In this document: positions 1 through 6,324 of the stretch, piece after piece
Layout of the letters: the number at the start of each line of letters is the position of its first letter
Position numbering within the stretch: position 1 is the first letter of the stretch
Assembly: GCA_016928975.1 (NCBI GenBank)
Contig: JAFGJR010000222.1
Location: forward strand, 1 to 8,098
Source: Sedimentisphaerales bacterium
Lineage (GTDB): Bacteria > Planctomycetota > Phycisphaerae > Sedimentisphaerales > SG8-4
Length of the DNA: 8,098 nucleotides
Direction: 5' to 3'
The notes under the pieces: model-generated
What the model was told of the DNA's origin: nothing
Databases searched by the model: none
Seen by the model: the letters and a program-made list of their open reading frames with translations, nothing else
Position numbers and translations under genes: made by a program

Positions 1-930
1 ATCGGCTCCATGCTGAGCCACTACAGTCTGGCCGCCGGCGGAAAGATCAGCGGCTGGAGAAACGACGTCAATCGATTGGACAATCCGGCCCTGCGAGCCA
101 TTTACGGTCTCGATGACTATGCCACCGCCCTGGATTCGTGGGAAGCCAATCTCAACTACACCGACAGCCCCACGATCACGTACATGCCGCTGTCGGGCGA
201 CGAGTTTTCGCGCCGCGCGATGGCAAGAATTCCTGTGGTGACCATTCTTGAGTTGGCCGAATCCGGATGGGAGGTCCAGCGGCTCCTTGAGTGCTGTGTT
301 CAACGAATCAACAACCTCGCCAACAAACCTATGCATGGAGTCAGGCCTGCGAAAACAGCCAGCTATGATCGGTTCCACAGGGCGGCAGAGATGCTGCAGG
401 AGGCGCAAGATGCGGAGTTACTCCGGTTTACCTTCGAGTTCGAGAAAGACCAGCAGGCAGCGTACCTTTACGCGCCGCCCATGCCCGAGGAGTGGAAAGA
501 CAGGCGCACGCTGTTTCGGGAGTTGCTCGACCTGCCGGTGGGAGAATATGAGAGATTGAAACTGACGACCAACTCGGTCAGACGAGAACCGGACGAGTTG
601 GCCATCCAGTCCCGCTCCGTGCTGGGGGTCATGTACGCATTGGCCCAGGAGATTGCCGTGCCCGACGACCATCTGGACAAGTGCCAGCCTGCCACGGCAC
701 CTGCCGCGGAAGACGAGCAGGCCGCCCCGAGATGGTTGCGGGTGAGACACAGCCGGCTCCCGCAGCCGGGCGCCTTCGTGCAGGTCTCGTACCGGGGTTA
801 TTGGTTCTACGTCGATGACTCGGACTGGTCCTCAAAACGTACAGTCTCGCTGCTGACGTACCTGTTCTCCCTGCAGTCAACGGCCAAGGGCCAGACTGGA
901 CCACTGCTTACAGTGCCTGCCGGCAGGTAA
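1..930 (+). CDS. Conserved protein of unknown function, N-terminus cut off by window edge
   Basis: The reading frame is open from base 1 (Ile-Gly-Ser precede the first Met at position 10), so the true start is probably upstream and any signal peptide or lipobox is outside the window. Numbering from the Met at 10, the visible 306 residues include a TYMPLSGDEFSRR segment (57-69), a helical region with SGWEVQRLLECCVQRINNL (85-103), and a C-terminal block YRGYWFYVDDSDWSSKRTVS (261-280) leading to LLTYLFSL and LLTVPAG. From memory, this combination recurs in a family of uncharacterised proteins, often annotated as lipoproteins, whose C-terminus reads roughly 'YRG-WFWIDD-D--SKR-FS-L--LF-L'. No catalytic residues are recognisable. 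It ends 83 nt before the V4R gene, so it may be in the same transcript, but a link is not shown. Its existence as a gene is fairly sure; its function is unknown. Confidence 0.8.
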   Translation: MGSMLSHYSLAAGGKISGWRNDVNRLDNPALRAIYGLDDYATALDSWEANLNYTDSPTITYMPLSGDEFSRRAMARIPVVTILELAESGWEVQRLLECCVQRINNLANKPMHGVRPAKTASYDRFHRAAEMLQEAQDAELLRFTFEFEKDQQAAYLYAPPMPEEWKDRRTLFRELLDLPVGEYERLKLTTNSVRREPDELAIQSRSVLGVMYALAQEIAVPDDHLDKCQPATAPAAEDEQAAPRWLRVRHSRLPQPGAFVQVSYRGYWFYVDDSDWSSKRTVSLLTYLFSLQSTAKGQTGPLLTVPAGR

Positions 931-1013
931 TTGACGTAGGGGACGTGAGAATCATGCACCCAGTCCTTGGCCAGCGTGTGTCAGTGAACTATCCAAAGAA
1001 GGAGTAGCTGCAA

Positions 1014-1541
1014 ATGTTCAAAGAAGAGAGAAATGAGCCGATCTTTGAATGGGCCATGCTTGGACGGATCGACACCGGCCGCCCCAATTTGGGTTTCACG
1101 ACGCACGTCGCCGTCTATCGCCTGATGCAGTTCACACTCCGGGACGTGCTCATCCGGCAATACGGCGTGGGGGCTGCGGATCGCGTCTTTTACGACGCCG
1201 GTGAACTCGCCGGAAAGCATTTTTACGAGAACCTTATCACAAAGCGGGACTCGTTCAGCGAGTTCGTTGCCCAACTTCAGGATGTGCTCAGAGAAATGGG
1301 CATTGGCATCCTGCGGATCGAAAAGGGGGACATGGAGAACCTCACGTTCACCCTGACCGTCGCCGAGGACCTGGACTGTTCCGGTCTGCCCGCGTGCGAC
1401 GAGCGGATCTGCACGTACGATGAAGGATTCATCAGCGGACTGCTTTCGGCCCACACCGGTAAGGAGTTCCGGGTCAAGGAAGTGGACTGCTGGTGTTCAG
1501 GTGACCGGGTATGCCGCTTTGACGTCAAGCCTGCTGTATAG
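1014..1541 (+). CDS. V4R-domain (4-vinyl reductase-like) sensor protein
   Basis: This is a free-standing 175-residue protein, essentially only a V4R domain. V4R domains belong to the heme-NO-binding-like fold; in XylR/DmpR-type regulators the related N-terminal domain binds small hydrophobic or aromatic effectors. The diagnostic C-terminal part is clear: a Cys-rich strand with C122, C128 and C133, then YDEGFISGLLSAHTGKEF (135-152), then VKEVDCWCSGDRVCRF (154-169) with C159, C161 and C167. These Cys are candidates for metal or redox binding, as is usual in the family. The N-terminal part (1-100) is helical and should help form the ligand pocket. There is no signal peptide or membrane span, so it should be cytoplasmic. 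The start at 1014 is backed by AAGGAG at 999-1004. The stop is only 10 nt before the phosphatase start, so the two are very probably co-translated and this protein probably senses a ligand for that phosphatase. The ligand cannot be read from sequence. Confidence 0.88.
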   Translation: MFKEERNEPIFEWAMLGRIDTGRPNLGFTTHVAVYRLMQFTLRDVLIRQYGVGAADRVFYDAGELAGKHFYENLITKRDSFSEFVAQLQDVLREMGIGILRIEKGDMENLTFTLTVAEDLDCSGLPACDERICTYDEGFISGLLSAHTGKEFRVKEVDCWCSGDRVCRFDVKPAV

Positions 1542-1551
1542 AGGCCGTTCC

Positions 1552-2751
1552 ATGCTAGAGGCCAGAGAAGAGGACATCGACAGGATCACGGAGCTGTTCC
1601 ACCGCGTTCTGAAGGGCGAGCTCCCTCAACCGGTGGCGTTGCCGAAGGACTATCCAGACAACGAAATCAGGCAGCTTGTGGAGTACACCAATCGCTTCGC
1701 CGCCGAATACCGTGCCCTTGCCGACGCCATGTCCGCCCTGTCACGAGGAGAACTCGACTTCGACGTCCCCGCGGGCCGGATGCATGTCCTTCAGTCGTTC
1801 AAGAATCTCCACGCGAACCTCCGCCACCTGACCTGGAAGACTCAGCAGATCGCCGGCGGCGACCTGACCCAGCACATCGATTTCATGGGGGGCTTCTCCA
1901 AGGCGTTCAACAGTATGACGCAGCAGTTGAAGGAGGCCTTCGAAAGGATCGACCGGCAGAATCAGGATCTGTCGCGCGCGAACCAGCGCATGAAGAGTGA
2001 CCTCGACGCCGCGGCCCGTGTGCAACGGACGCTCTTGCCCGACAAGTTTCCGGAGGTCGAAGGGTTGAGCTTTGCATGGGCGTACAGGCCCTGTGATGAA
2101 TTGGCCGGCGATGCCCTCAACATCGTCCGGATTAATGACGACCTGGTTGCCGTATACCTGCTGGACGTCAGCGGACACGGTGTGCCAGCAGCGCTGCTTT
2201 CGGTGACCGTCACCAGGAGCCTTCACCCTCGCACGGGTGACGCAGCGTCCCTCGTGGCCGGGCCTGCGCCCAATCCCCAAGCCGTGGGTCCGGCGCAGGT
2301 GGCGGCCAGGTTGAACTCGCTGTACCCGATGGAGTCGAACGGGGAGCATTACTTCACGATGATTTACGGGCTTCTGGACATCCACACACGACGGCTTCGT
2401 TTCACGGTTGCCGGGCATCCCGGTCCAATCCTGGCCCGGACGGGAGAGCCGCCCAGGCGACTTGACGTGTATGGACTCCCAATCGGAATGGTTGACGAGG
2501 CCGAGTACGACGAGTCGTTGATCGACCTCCAGCCTGGCGATCGCCTTTACCTGCATTCCGACGGCGTAACCGAGGAGGTCAATGCCGAAGAGGAGATGTT
2601 CGGCGACGACAGGTTACTCAACGCCATCGCCGATGGCCATACCCTCAGCCTGAGCGACACTTTAGAGTCGCTTATGCAAAAAGTCGTTGCCTGGCGCGGT
2701 GAAGATCACCTGAGGGACGACGTGTCAGTATTGTCGATCGCGGTAGCGTGA
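1552..2751 (+). CDS. Soluble HAMP-like/SpoIIE-type PP2C serine phosphatase
   Basis: A 399-residue RsbU/SpoIIE-like protein phosphatase, expected to remove phosphate from Ser/Thr of a partner, classically a STAS-type anti-anti-sigma factor. Two HAMP-like stretches lie near 57-75 (ALSRGELDF) and 84-126 (LHANLRHLTWKTQQIAGGDL, then FMGGFSKAFNSM). A predicted coiled coil (127-157) connects to the PP2C domain (165-399). Metal-binding acidic positions are present: D186 (LAGD), D205 (LLDVSGHG), D337 (HSDGVTEE) and D389/D390 (RDDVSVLSI). GHPGPI (288-293) and GLPIGM (308-313) are also typical. There is no membrane span, so the HAMP-like part probably relays a signal from a partner, for which the upstream V4R protein is the obvious candidate. 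The frame is open further upstream, but those codons overlap the V4R gene and encode nothing recognisable, so the ATG 10 nt after the V4R stop was chosen. No STAS protein or RsbW-like kinase lies in the window, so the substrate is unknown. Confidence 0.92.
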   Translation: MLEAREEDIDRITELFHRVLKGELPQPVALPKDYPDNEIRQLVEYTNRFAAEYRALADAMSALSRGELDFDVPAGRMHVLQSFKNLHANLRHLTWKTQQIAGGDLTQHIDFMGGFSKAFNSMTQQLKEAFERIDRQNQDLSRANQRMKSDLDAAARVQRTLLPDKFPEVEGLSFAWAYRPCDELAGDALNIVRINDDLVAVYLLDVSGHGVPAALLSVTVTRSLHPRTGDAASLVAGPAPNPQAVGPAQVAARLNSLYPMESNGEHYFTMIYGLLDIHTRRLRFTVAGHPGPILARTGEPPRRLDVYGLPIGMVDEAEYDESLIDLQPGDRLYLHSDGVTEEVNAEEEMFGDDRLLNAIADGHTLSLSDTLESLMQKVVAWRGEDHLRDDVSVLSIAVA

Positions 2752-2763
2752 CCGGCCGGCCGG
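2752..2763. repeat. Self-complementary CCGG tandem
   Basis: CCGGCCGGCCGG directly follows the phosphatase stop codon. It is a fully self-complementary 12-mer with no T-tract, so it is not a convincing terminator. It could be chance in GC-rich DNA. Confidence 0.3.
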
Positions 2764-2785
2764 GAGTGGATGTCGAAGCTGTTAC

Positions 2786-2790
2786 AGGAG
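2786..2790 (+). promoter_or_regulatory. Ribosome binding site that selects the small-ORF start
   Basis: AGGAG lies 7 nt before the ATG at 2798, which is ideal spacing. It is only 2 nt before the out-of-frame ATG at 2793, which is too close. This decides the start of the 74-residue gene and is the main reason to believe that gene is translated. Confidence 0.5.
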
Positions 2791-2797
2791 CCATGCT

Positions 2798-3022
2798 ATG
2801 CATAGCTCGACCGATGCGGAGTCAACGGGACTGGACGGTGCTCGGTACTTGGTGCGTGTGGTGATCTGCCTCAGCGGCGGTATCCTTCTGCAGGTTCATA
2901 CCAGTTCTTGCCAGGAAGCTTTCGCGAGCATTGCCGGTGCGCTGCGGCAACCACTCGCCACGGGCATCGGGAACGGCTTAAGCACGCTTACGGAAACGAT
3001 GGTGCTGAACCTCTTCATCTGA
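2798..3022 (+). CDS. Small hypothetical protein with one hydrophobic segment and Cys
   Basis: A 74-residue frame between the phosphatase and kinase genes, 46 nt after the phosphatase stop. After a polar start it has a hydrophobic run, YLVRVVICLSGGILLQV (17-33), then HTSSC (Cys39), and a hydrophobic tail ending TLTETMVLNLFI. The layout (Arg, hydrophobic stretch with GG, then Cys) suggests an exported or membrane-attached peptide. The residues before the Cys (TSS) are a poor lipobox because the -3 position is Thr rather than Leu. Small planctomycete proteins of similar layout come to mind, but the family cannot be named. Support is the AGGAG at ideal spacing and the position in a run of same-strand genes. 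Against it are the short length and the lack of a recognised domain. Function unknown. Confidence 0.5.
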   Translation: MHSSTDAESTGLDGARYLVRVVICLSGGILLQVHTSSCQEAFASIAGALRQPLATGIGNGLSTLTETMVLNLFI

Positions 3023-3271
3023 GCGCGTACCGTCGACGAATGGTGGTTCGCATTTGCTGGAGACGAGTTCTCATGGCGGTCATTCGACACACGGGTTGCG
3101 GGAGTATCGCTCTCCCAGTGCGACGAAACGCGACAGACTGCGAAGCTTTGCGAAAGTATCGCTGTCGAGCTACGCTGCTGAAATCCCCCGGCTTCCTGTG
3201 CATCCCAGGAAGCCGTTCCGAGGGATGTCCATGCCAAGGCTCCGTGCGGAACTCGCTCGTAAGGTGGACGT
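3023..3271 (+). other. Non-coding leader before the kinase gene
   Basis: No convincing gene was seen here; the short frames on both strands lack ribosome binding sites and recognisable protein sequence. The stretch carries a small hairpin GGGAG/CTCCC (3100-3104 with 3112-3116), a repeated nonamer AGTATCGCT (3103-3111 and 3155-3163), and a strong hairpin at 3189-3215 annotated separately. It probably holds the promoter and 5' leader of the kinase gene, but no clear -35/-10 pair could be picked out. AAGGTGG just upstream of 3272 is the kinase ribosome binding site. Confidence 0.5.
3189..3215 (+). terminator. Perfect 10-bp hairpin in the kinase leader (terminator, attenuator or operator)
   Basis: CGGCTTCCTG (3189-3198) pairs without mismatch with CAGGAAGCCG (3206-3215) around a 7-nt loop. 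The tail after it is only TTCCG, not a T-run, so intrinsic termination would be weak. It sits 56 nt before the kinase ATG and 167 nt after the small gene. It could terminate that gene, act as an attenuator or mRNA-stabilising stem, or be a protein-binding inverted repeat. The structure is seen; the role is inferred. Confidence 0.5.
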
Positions 3272-6103
3272 ATGAGCCCTGAGCGCCATGCACAGATCAA
3301 AAGGCTGTTCCTGGCCACATGTGAACTCCAGGAAGGGGAGCGCCCGGCATTCCTCGATCATGCGTGCAAGGGCGACGCGGAGCTTCGAGCCGAAATCGAG
3401 TCGCTTCTCAAGCACCATCACCCCGGCAGTATCATCGAAGCATCCCCAAGGGGTGAGAAAGTCCGCGTGCCGACTGTCGTAGCCGACATCCTTGCGGCCG
3501 CAGTTCTTGCCTCTCCGGGGGCACCTGAAGCCCAGCCTCGCTTTCCCGCCGGTACGATGATCAGCGATCGCTATCGCATCGTGGCGCTGCTGGGCAAAGG
3601 CGGTATGGGCGAGGTATATCGCGCCGACGATCTTACGCTCGCTCAACCCGTCGCGCTCAAGTTCCTGCGGACCGCAATAGCGGGCCATCCGGCTTGGCTG
3701 GCTCGCCTGCGGAGCGAAGTCCGCGTCGCCCGAGGAGTCAGCAATCCCCACGTTTGCCGGGTCCATGACATCGGCGAGTCGGATGGCGAGTGCTTCATCA
3801 CGATGGAGTACGTGGACGGCGAGGATCTAAGCTCGCTGCTCAAGCGCATCGGGCGGCTCCCGTCGGACAAGGCGCTGGACATTGCCCGGCAGCTCTGCGC
3901 CGGACTGGCGGCCGCGCACGCAAGGGGCGTGCTGCACCGCGATCTCAAGCCCGCGAACATTATGCTTGACAACCGGGGCCAAGTCGTCATCACGGACTTC
4001 GGGCTGGCCGAGGTCTACAACGAGATCGAGCAGAATGAAATCCGCGCCGGCACACCCGCGTACATGGCACCGGAGCAACTGGCGGGTAGGGAAGTCACCG
4101 TTCGCAGCGATATCTATTCGCTCGGACTCTTGCTCTACGAGCTTTTCACCGGAAGTCCCGCTTTCCACGCAGAAACTTTAGCGGAATATGCGCGCATCAA
4201 GGACAGCACCACGCCGTCGCCGCCATCGACCATTGTGACGGACATGGATCCCGCCGTGGAGCGGGTGATCATGCGTTGCCTCCGGAAGGATCCGAGAGAT
4301 CGCCCGGCATCGGTCCTGGCGGTGGTCGCCGCGCTGCCCGGTGGCGATCCGTTGGCGGCTGCCCTCGCGGCCGGAGAGACCCCTTCGCCGGAGCTGGTTG
4401 CTGCCGCCGGCGGGACGGGGGTCATTCGCTCTCCCTTGGCCATCGGTGGCCTGGCAGTTTTTCTCGCAATGCTGTTCATCGCGGTCCTCCTCTCCCACAG
4501 GACGCATCCGATTGCCCAAGCCAGATTCGACAAGGACCCGCGGGTCCTGGCGGATAAGGCTCGTGAGCTTCTCGATGAACTCCCCGACACCGCTCCGCCG
4601 GCGTATGAGGCCTTCGGTCTCGTGGAGCACAGGGAATGCCCCTTCGTGAGGCCCATCCGCCACACTGGCGATGCCGATGTCCCCGAGTTTGCCGCCGTTG
4701 GTGACGTGACCCTGGCCTTCTGGTACCACAGAAGTCCTGAGTACCTGGTCCCAGCGGATGCCCTCAGCGTGGTGTTTGGTGATGAGCGCGTGACGCCTCC
4801 TAAGCCGCCGGCGACACACCCCGAGATGACAAGCTTGGTGCTGGATTCGAAGGGGCGGATTCTGGGCCTGGAGGTGGTGCCGCGTCCCTTCGATTCTCCC
4901 TCCGAAGCCGTGAGTGCAGTCGATTGGTCCGCTCTACTGGCGCGCGCCGGGTTCGATGGACGGACGCTTCGGCCGACGGAACCTCGTACGGTGCCACGCG
5001 TATATGCCGATACCCGCATCGCCTGGTTGGGCGCTCACCCTGAAGACAAGACCATGACAATCCGTGTCGAGGCAGCAGTTCGCAACGGTAAGCCCATCTG
5101 TCTAGCGGTTCTCTCGGAACGACCGGCCGGGGCTGAGCTGGCCGACTTTGCGGATCTTGCCCGACGACGGTCTCTCGCCAAGAATACGCGTGACGCGCTC
5201 CTGACGATCCTCATAGTGATCTCCCTGCCGCTGGCCCGGCTGAATCTGCGCCAGGCTCGCAGCGACTTCCGCGGAGCGCTGCGATTGGCGAGCTTCTTCT
5301 TTATTATTCGGTTGATCCCCTGGCTGTTGCAGGCATCGCACGTGCCCAGCCTGAACGTCGAACTCGGTCTCGTCACGGCGGCGATTGCCCGCGCACTGGC
5401 TGAGTCCGCGATGGCGTGGCTCTTTTACGTCGCGTTGGAGCCTTTCGTGCGTCGGTTCTGGCCACAGACGCTAATCGCGTGGACCCGAGTACTCGGTGGG
5501 CAGCTTCGCGATCCGCTTGTAGGACGCAGTATACTCGTGGGTGCGCTCTTGGGCGTTTTCTGGGTGCTGGTGATGAGGTTCGACTTGCTCGTCATGCCGT
5601 GGCTGGGCATTGCCCCGCGGCTGGCGCTCCGCCCTGACGACTTTTTCGCCGCCCTGTCGAGCGCTCGCCAGGCATGCGCGTTCTGCATCGACGCGCTCCG
5701 CATGGCCACCTACGGGAGCCTGTTCTTGCTCTTGCTGTTGGTCCTCTTGCGAATACTGCTTCGTCGGACCTGGTTGGCCGACATTGTGGGTACCCTGCTG
5801 ATCGCCCCGTTATTCGTACCGCGAGGAAGTCATCCGGTCGTCTCCTTGATCGTGATCGGTCTGGGGTGCGTGGGGGTGGCGATGTTCGTCCTCAGTCGGT
5901 TCGGAATCGTTCCCGTCGTGACGGCGTTCTTCGTCGCGGCCATCTTGTTCCGGTTTCCCCTGACCCTGGACATGCGGGTCTGGTACACGGACCTCTCGCT
6001 ACTGGCCGTCGCCGTCAGCACAGGAGTGGCCGCGTATGGTTTCCTGACTGCAAGCAGCCGGCGCGCAATAACGCAGCCGCCCCTCGGTCACGATGCCCCG
6101 TAG
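3272..6103 (+). CDS. Polytopic membrane Ser/Thr protein kinase (Hanks type)
   Basis: 943 residues. Positions 1-50 form the helical leader often found in acidobacterial and planctomycete kinases (ERPAFLDHACKGDAELRAEI). The kinase domain spans about 101-352: G-loop GKGGMGEVY (108-116), K130 in ALKF, E149, HRDLKPANIM (222-231, D224 and N229), DFG (242-244), MAPEQ (265-269) and SDIYSLG (279-285). All catalytic residues are present, so it should be active. A low-complexity Ala/Pro linker leads to a membrane span at 388-408. Residues 409-640 should lie outside the membrane and include AFWYHRSPEYLVP and AVDWSALLARAGFDG. Further hydrophobic segments lie near 641-655, 671-690, 699-721, 752-768, 812-830, 835-850, 856-874, 878-896 and 905-925. 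The basic NLRQARSDFRGALRLAS loop after 655 fits a cytoplasmic side. Comparable non-kinase regions occur, from memory, in acidobacterial kinases. AAGGTGG precedes the ATG. Signal and substrates are unknown. Confidence 0.93.
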   Translation: MSPERHAQIKRLFLATCELQEGERPAFLDHACKGDAELRAEIESLLKHHHPGSIIEASPRGEKVRVPTVVADILAAAVLASPGAPEAQPRFPAGTMISDRYRIVALLGKGGMGEVYRADDLTLAQPVALKFLRTAIAGHPAWLARLRSEVRVARGVSNPHVCRVHDIGESDGECFITMEYVDGEDLSSLLKRIGRLPSDKALDIARQLCAGLAAAHARGVLHRDLKPANIMLDNRGQVVITDFGLAEVYNEIEQNEIRAGTPAYMAPEQLAGREVTVRSDIYSLGLLLYELFTGSPAFHAETLAEYARIKDSTTPSPPSTIVTDMDPAVERVIMRCLRKDPRDRPASVLAVVAALPGGDPLAAALAAGETPSPELVAAAGGTGVIRSPLAIGGLAVFLAMLFIAVLLSHRTHPIAQARFDKDPRVLADKARELLDELPDTAPPAYEAFGLVEHRECPFVRPIRHTGDADVPEFAAVGDVTLAFWYHRSPEYLVPADALSVVFGDERVTPPKPPATHPEMTSLVLDSKGRILGLEVVPRPFDSPSEAVSAVDWSALLARAGFDGRTLRPTEPRTVPRVYADTRIAWLGAHPEDKTMTIRVEAAVRNGKPICLAVLSERPAGAELADFADLARRRSLAKNTRDALLTILIVISLPLARLNLRQARSDFRGALRLASFFFIIRLIPWLLQASHVPSLNVELGLVTAAIARALAESAMAWLFYVALEPFVRRFWPQTLIAWTRVLGGQLRDPLVGRSILVGALLGVFWVLVMRFDLLVMPWLGIAPRLALRPDDFFAALSSARQACAFCIDALRMATYGSLFLLLLLVLLRILLRRTWLADIVGTLLIAPLFVPRGSHPVVSLIVIGLGCVGVAMFVLSRFGIVPVVTAFFVAAILFRFPLTLDMRVWYTDLSLLAVAVSTGVAAYGFLTASSRRAITQPPLGHDAP

Positions 6104-6248
6104 CTTGCGGTATTCGGGCCCCATGCGAAGTGCGTACGCGGTGAGGGTGACTGCGGACACAAAAGTCCTGGATGGTCGCCGTTTTCACTGGGAACGGAAC
6201 TGGGCGACAATCGTTTGAGCCTATGTGCGACGGTCGGACCGCCATCGA

Positions 6249-6268
6249 CATCACCCCTTGGGGTGATG
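6249..6268. repeat. Perfect 20-bp palindrome, possible operator
   Basis: CATCACCCC, a TT centre, and GGGGTGATG form a perfect inverted repeat with 9-bp arms. As RNA it would give an 8-bp stem closed by a CUUG tetraloop, a known stable loop type. No T-tract follows, so it is unlikely to be an intrinsic terminator for the kinase gene. It lies where the -35 region of the candidate promoter below would be, which favours a regulator binding site. Function is inferred. Confidence 0.55.
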
Positions 6269-6291
6269 CGGATGAGGGGTATCGTTAGAAT
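6263..6291 (+). promoter_or_regulatory. Candidate promoter for the pRiA4b-like gene block
   Basis: TAGAAT at 6286-6291 matches five of six bases of the sigma70 -10 consensus. The hexamer 17 nt upstream (GTGATG, 6263-6268) matches only three of six -35 bases and forms part of the right arm of the palindrome. A weak core element overlapped by an inverted repeat is what a repressor- or activator-controlled promoter can look like. The evidence is thin. Confidence 0.3.
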
Positions 6292-6324
6292 AGATGCGGA
6301 GTTGCGGCGAGAGGTTCCCGTGAG

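Larger units (their letters stand above)
6104..6324. other. Non-coding spacer between kinase and accessory genes
   Basis: No gene is supported in these 221 bases. The stretch is rich in inverted repeats: GTCGCC/GGCGAC (6175-6180 with 6203-6208), CGGTC-G-GACCG (6231-6241), and the strong palindrome at 6249-6268. Minus-strand frames crossing it look like shadows with no known domain. It marks the change from the signalling cluster to plasmid/transposon-type genes. Confidence 0.5.

Noticed and set aside
931..995. Promoter for the V4R gene (TTGACG at 931, or TTGGCC at 967 with TATCCA at 990)
   Set aside because: TTGACG has no acceptable -10 at 16-18 nt. The second pair is a poor match and would start transcription at or within the ribosome binding site.
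1420..1551. N-terminal extension of the phosphatase frame into the V4R gene
   Set aside because: It overlaps the well-supported V4R coding sequence in another frame, encodes no recognisable domain, and a better placed ATG exists at 1552.
1741..2556. 271-codon minus-strand frame opposite the phosphatase
   Set aside because: It is a shadow of the PP2C gene in GC-rich DNA; its translation shows no domain and the + strand frame has all catalytic motifs.
2896..3318. Minus-strand frame across the kinase leader
   Set aside because: It overlaps the small + strand gene, the hairpin and the kinase start, and its translation shows no recognisable protein features.
4135..5019. 294-codon minus-strand frame inside the kinase gene
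   Set aside because: It is a Ser/Arg/Gly-rich shadow translation of the kinase linker and external domain, without a recognisable domain.
5674..6144. Plus-strand frame overlapping the kinase 3' end
   Set aside because: An Arg-rich shadow of the membrane-spanning part of the kinase gene; its start is deep inside that gene.
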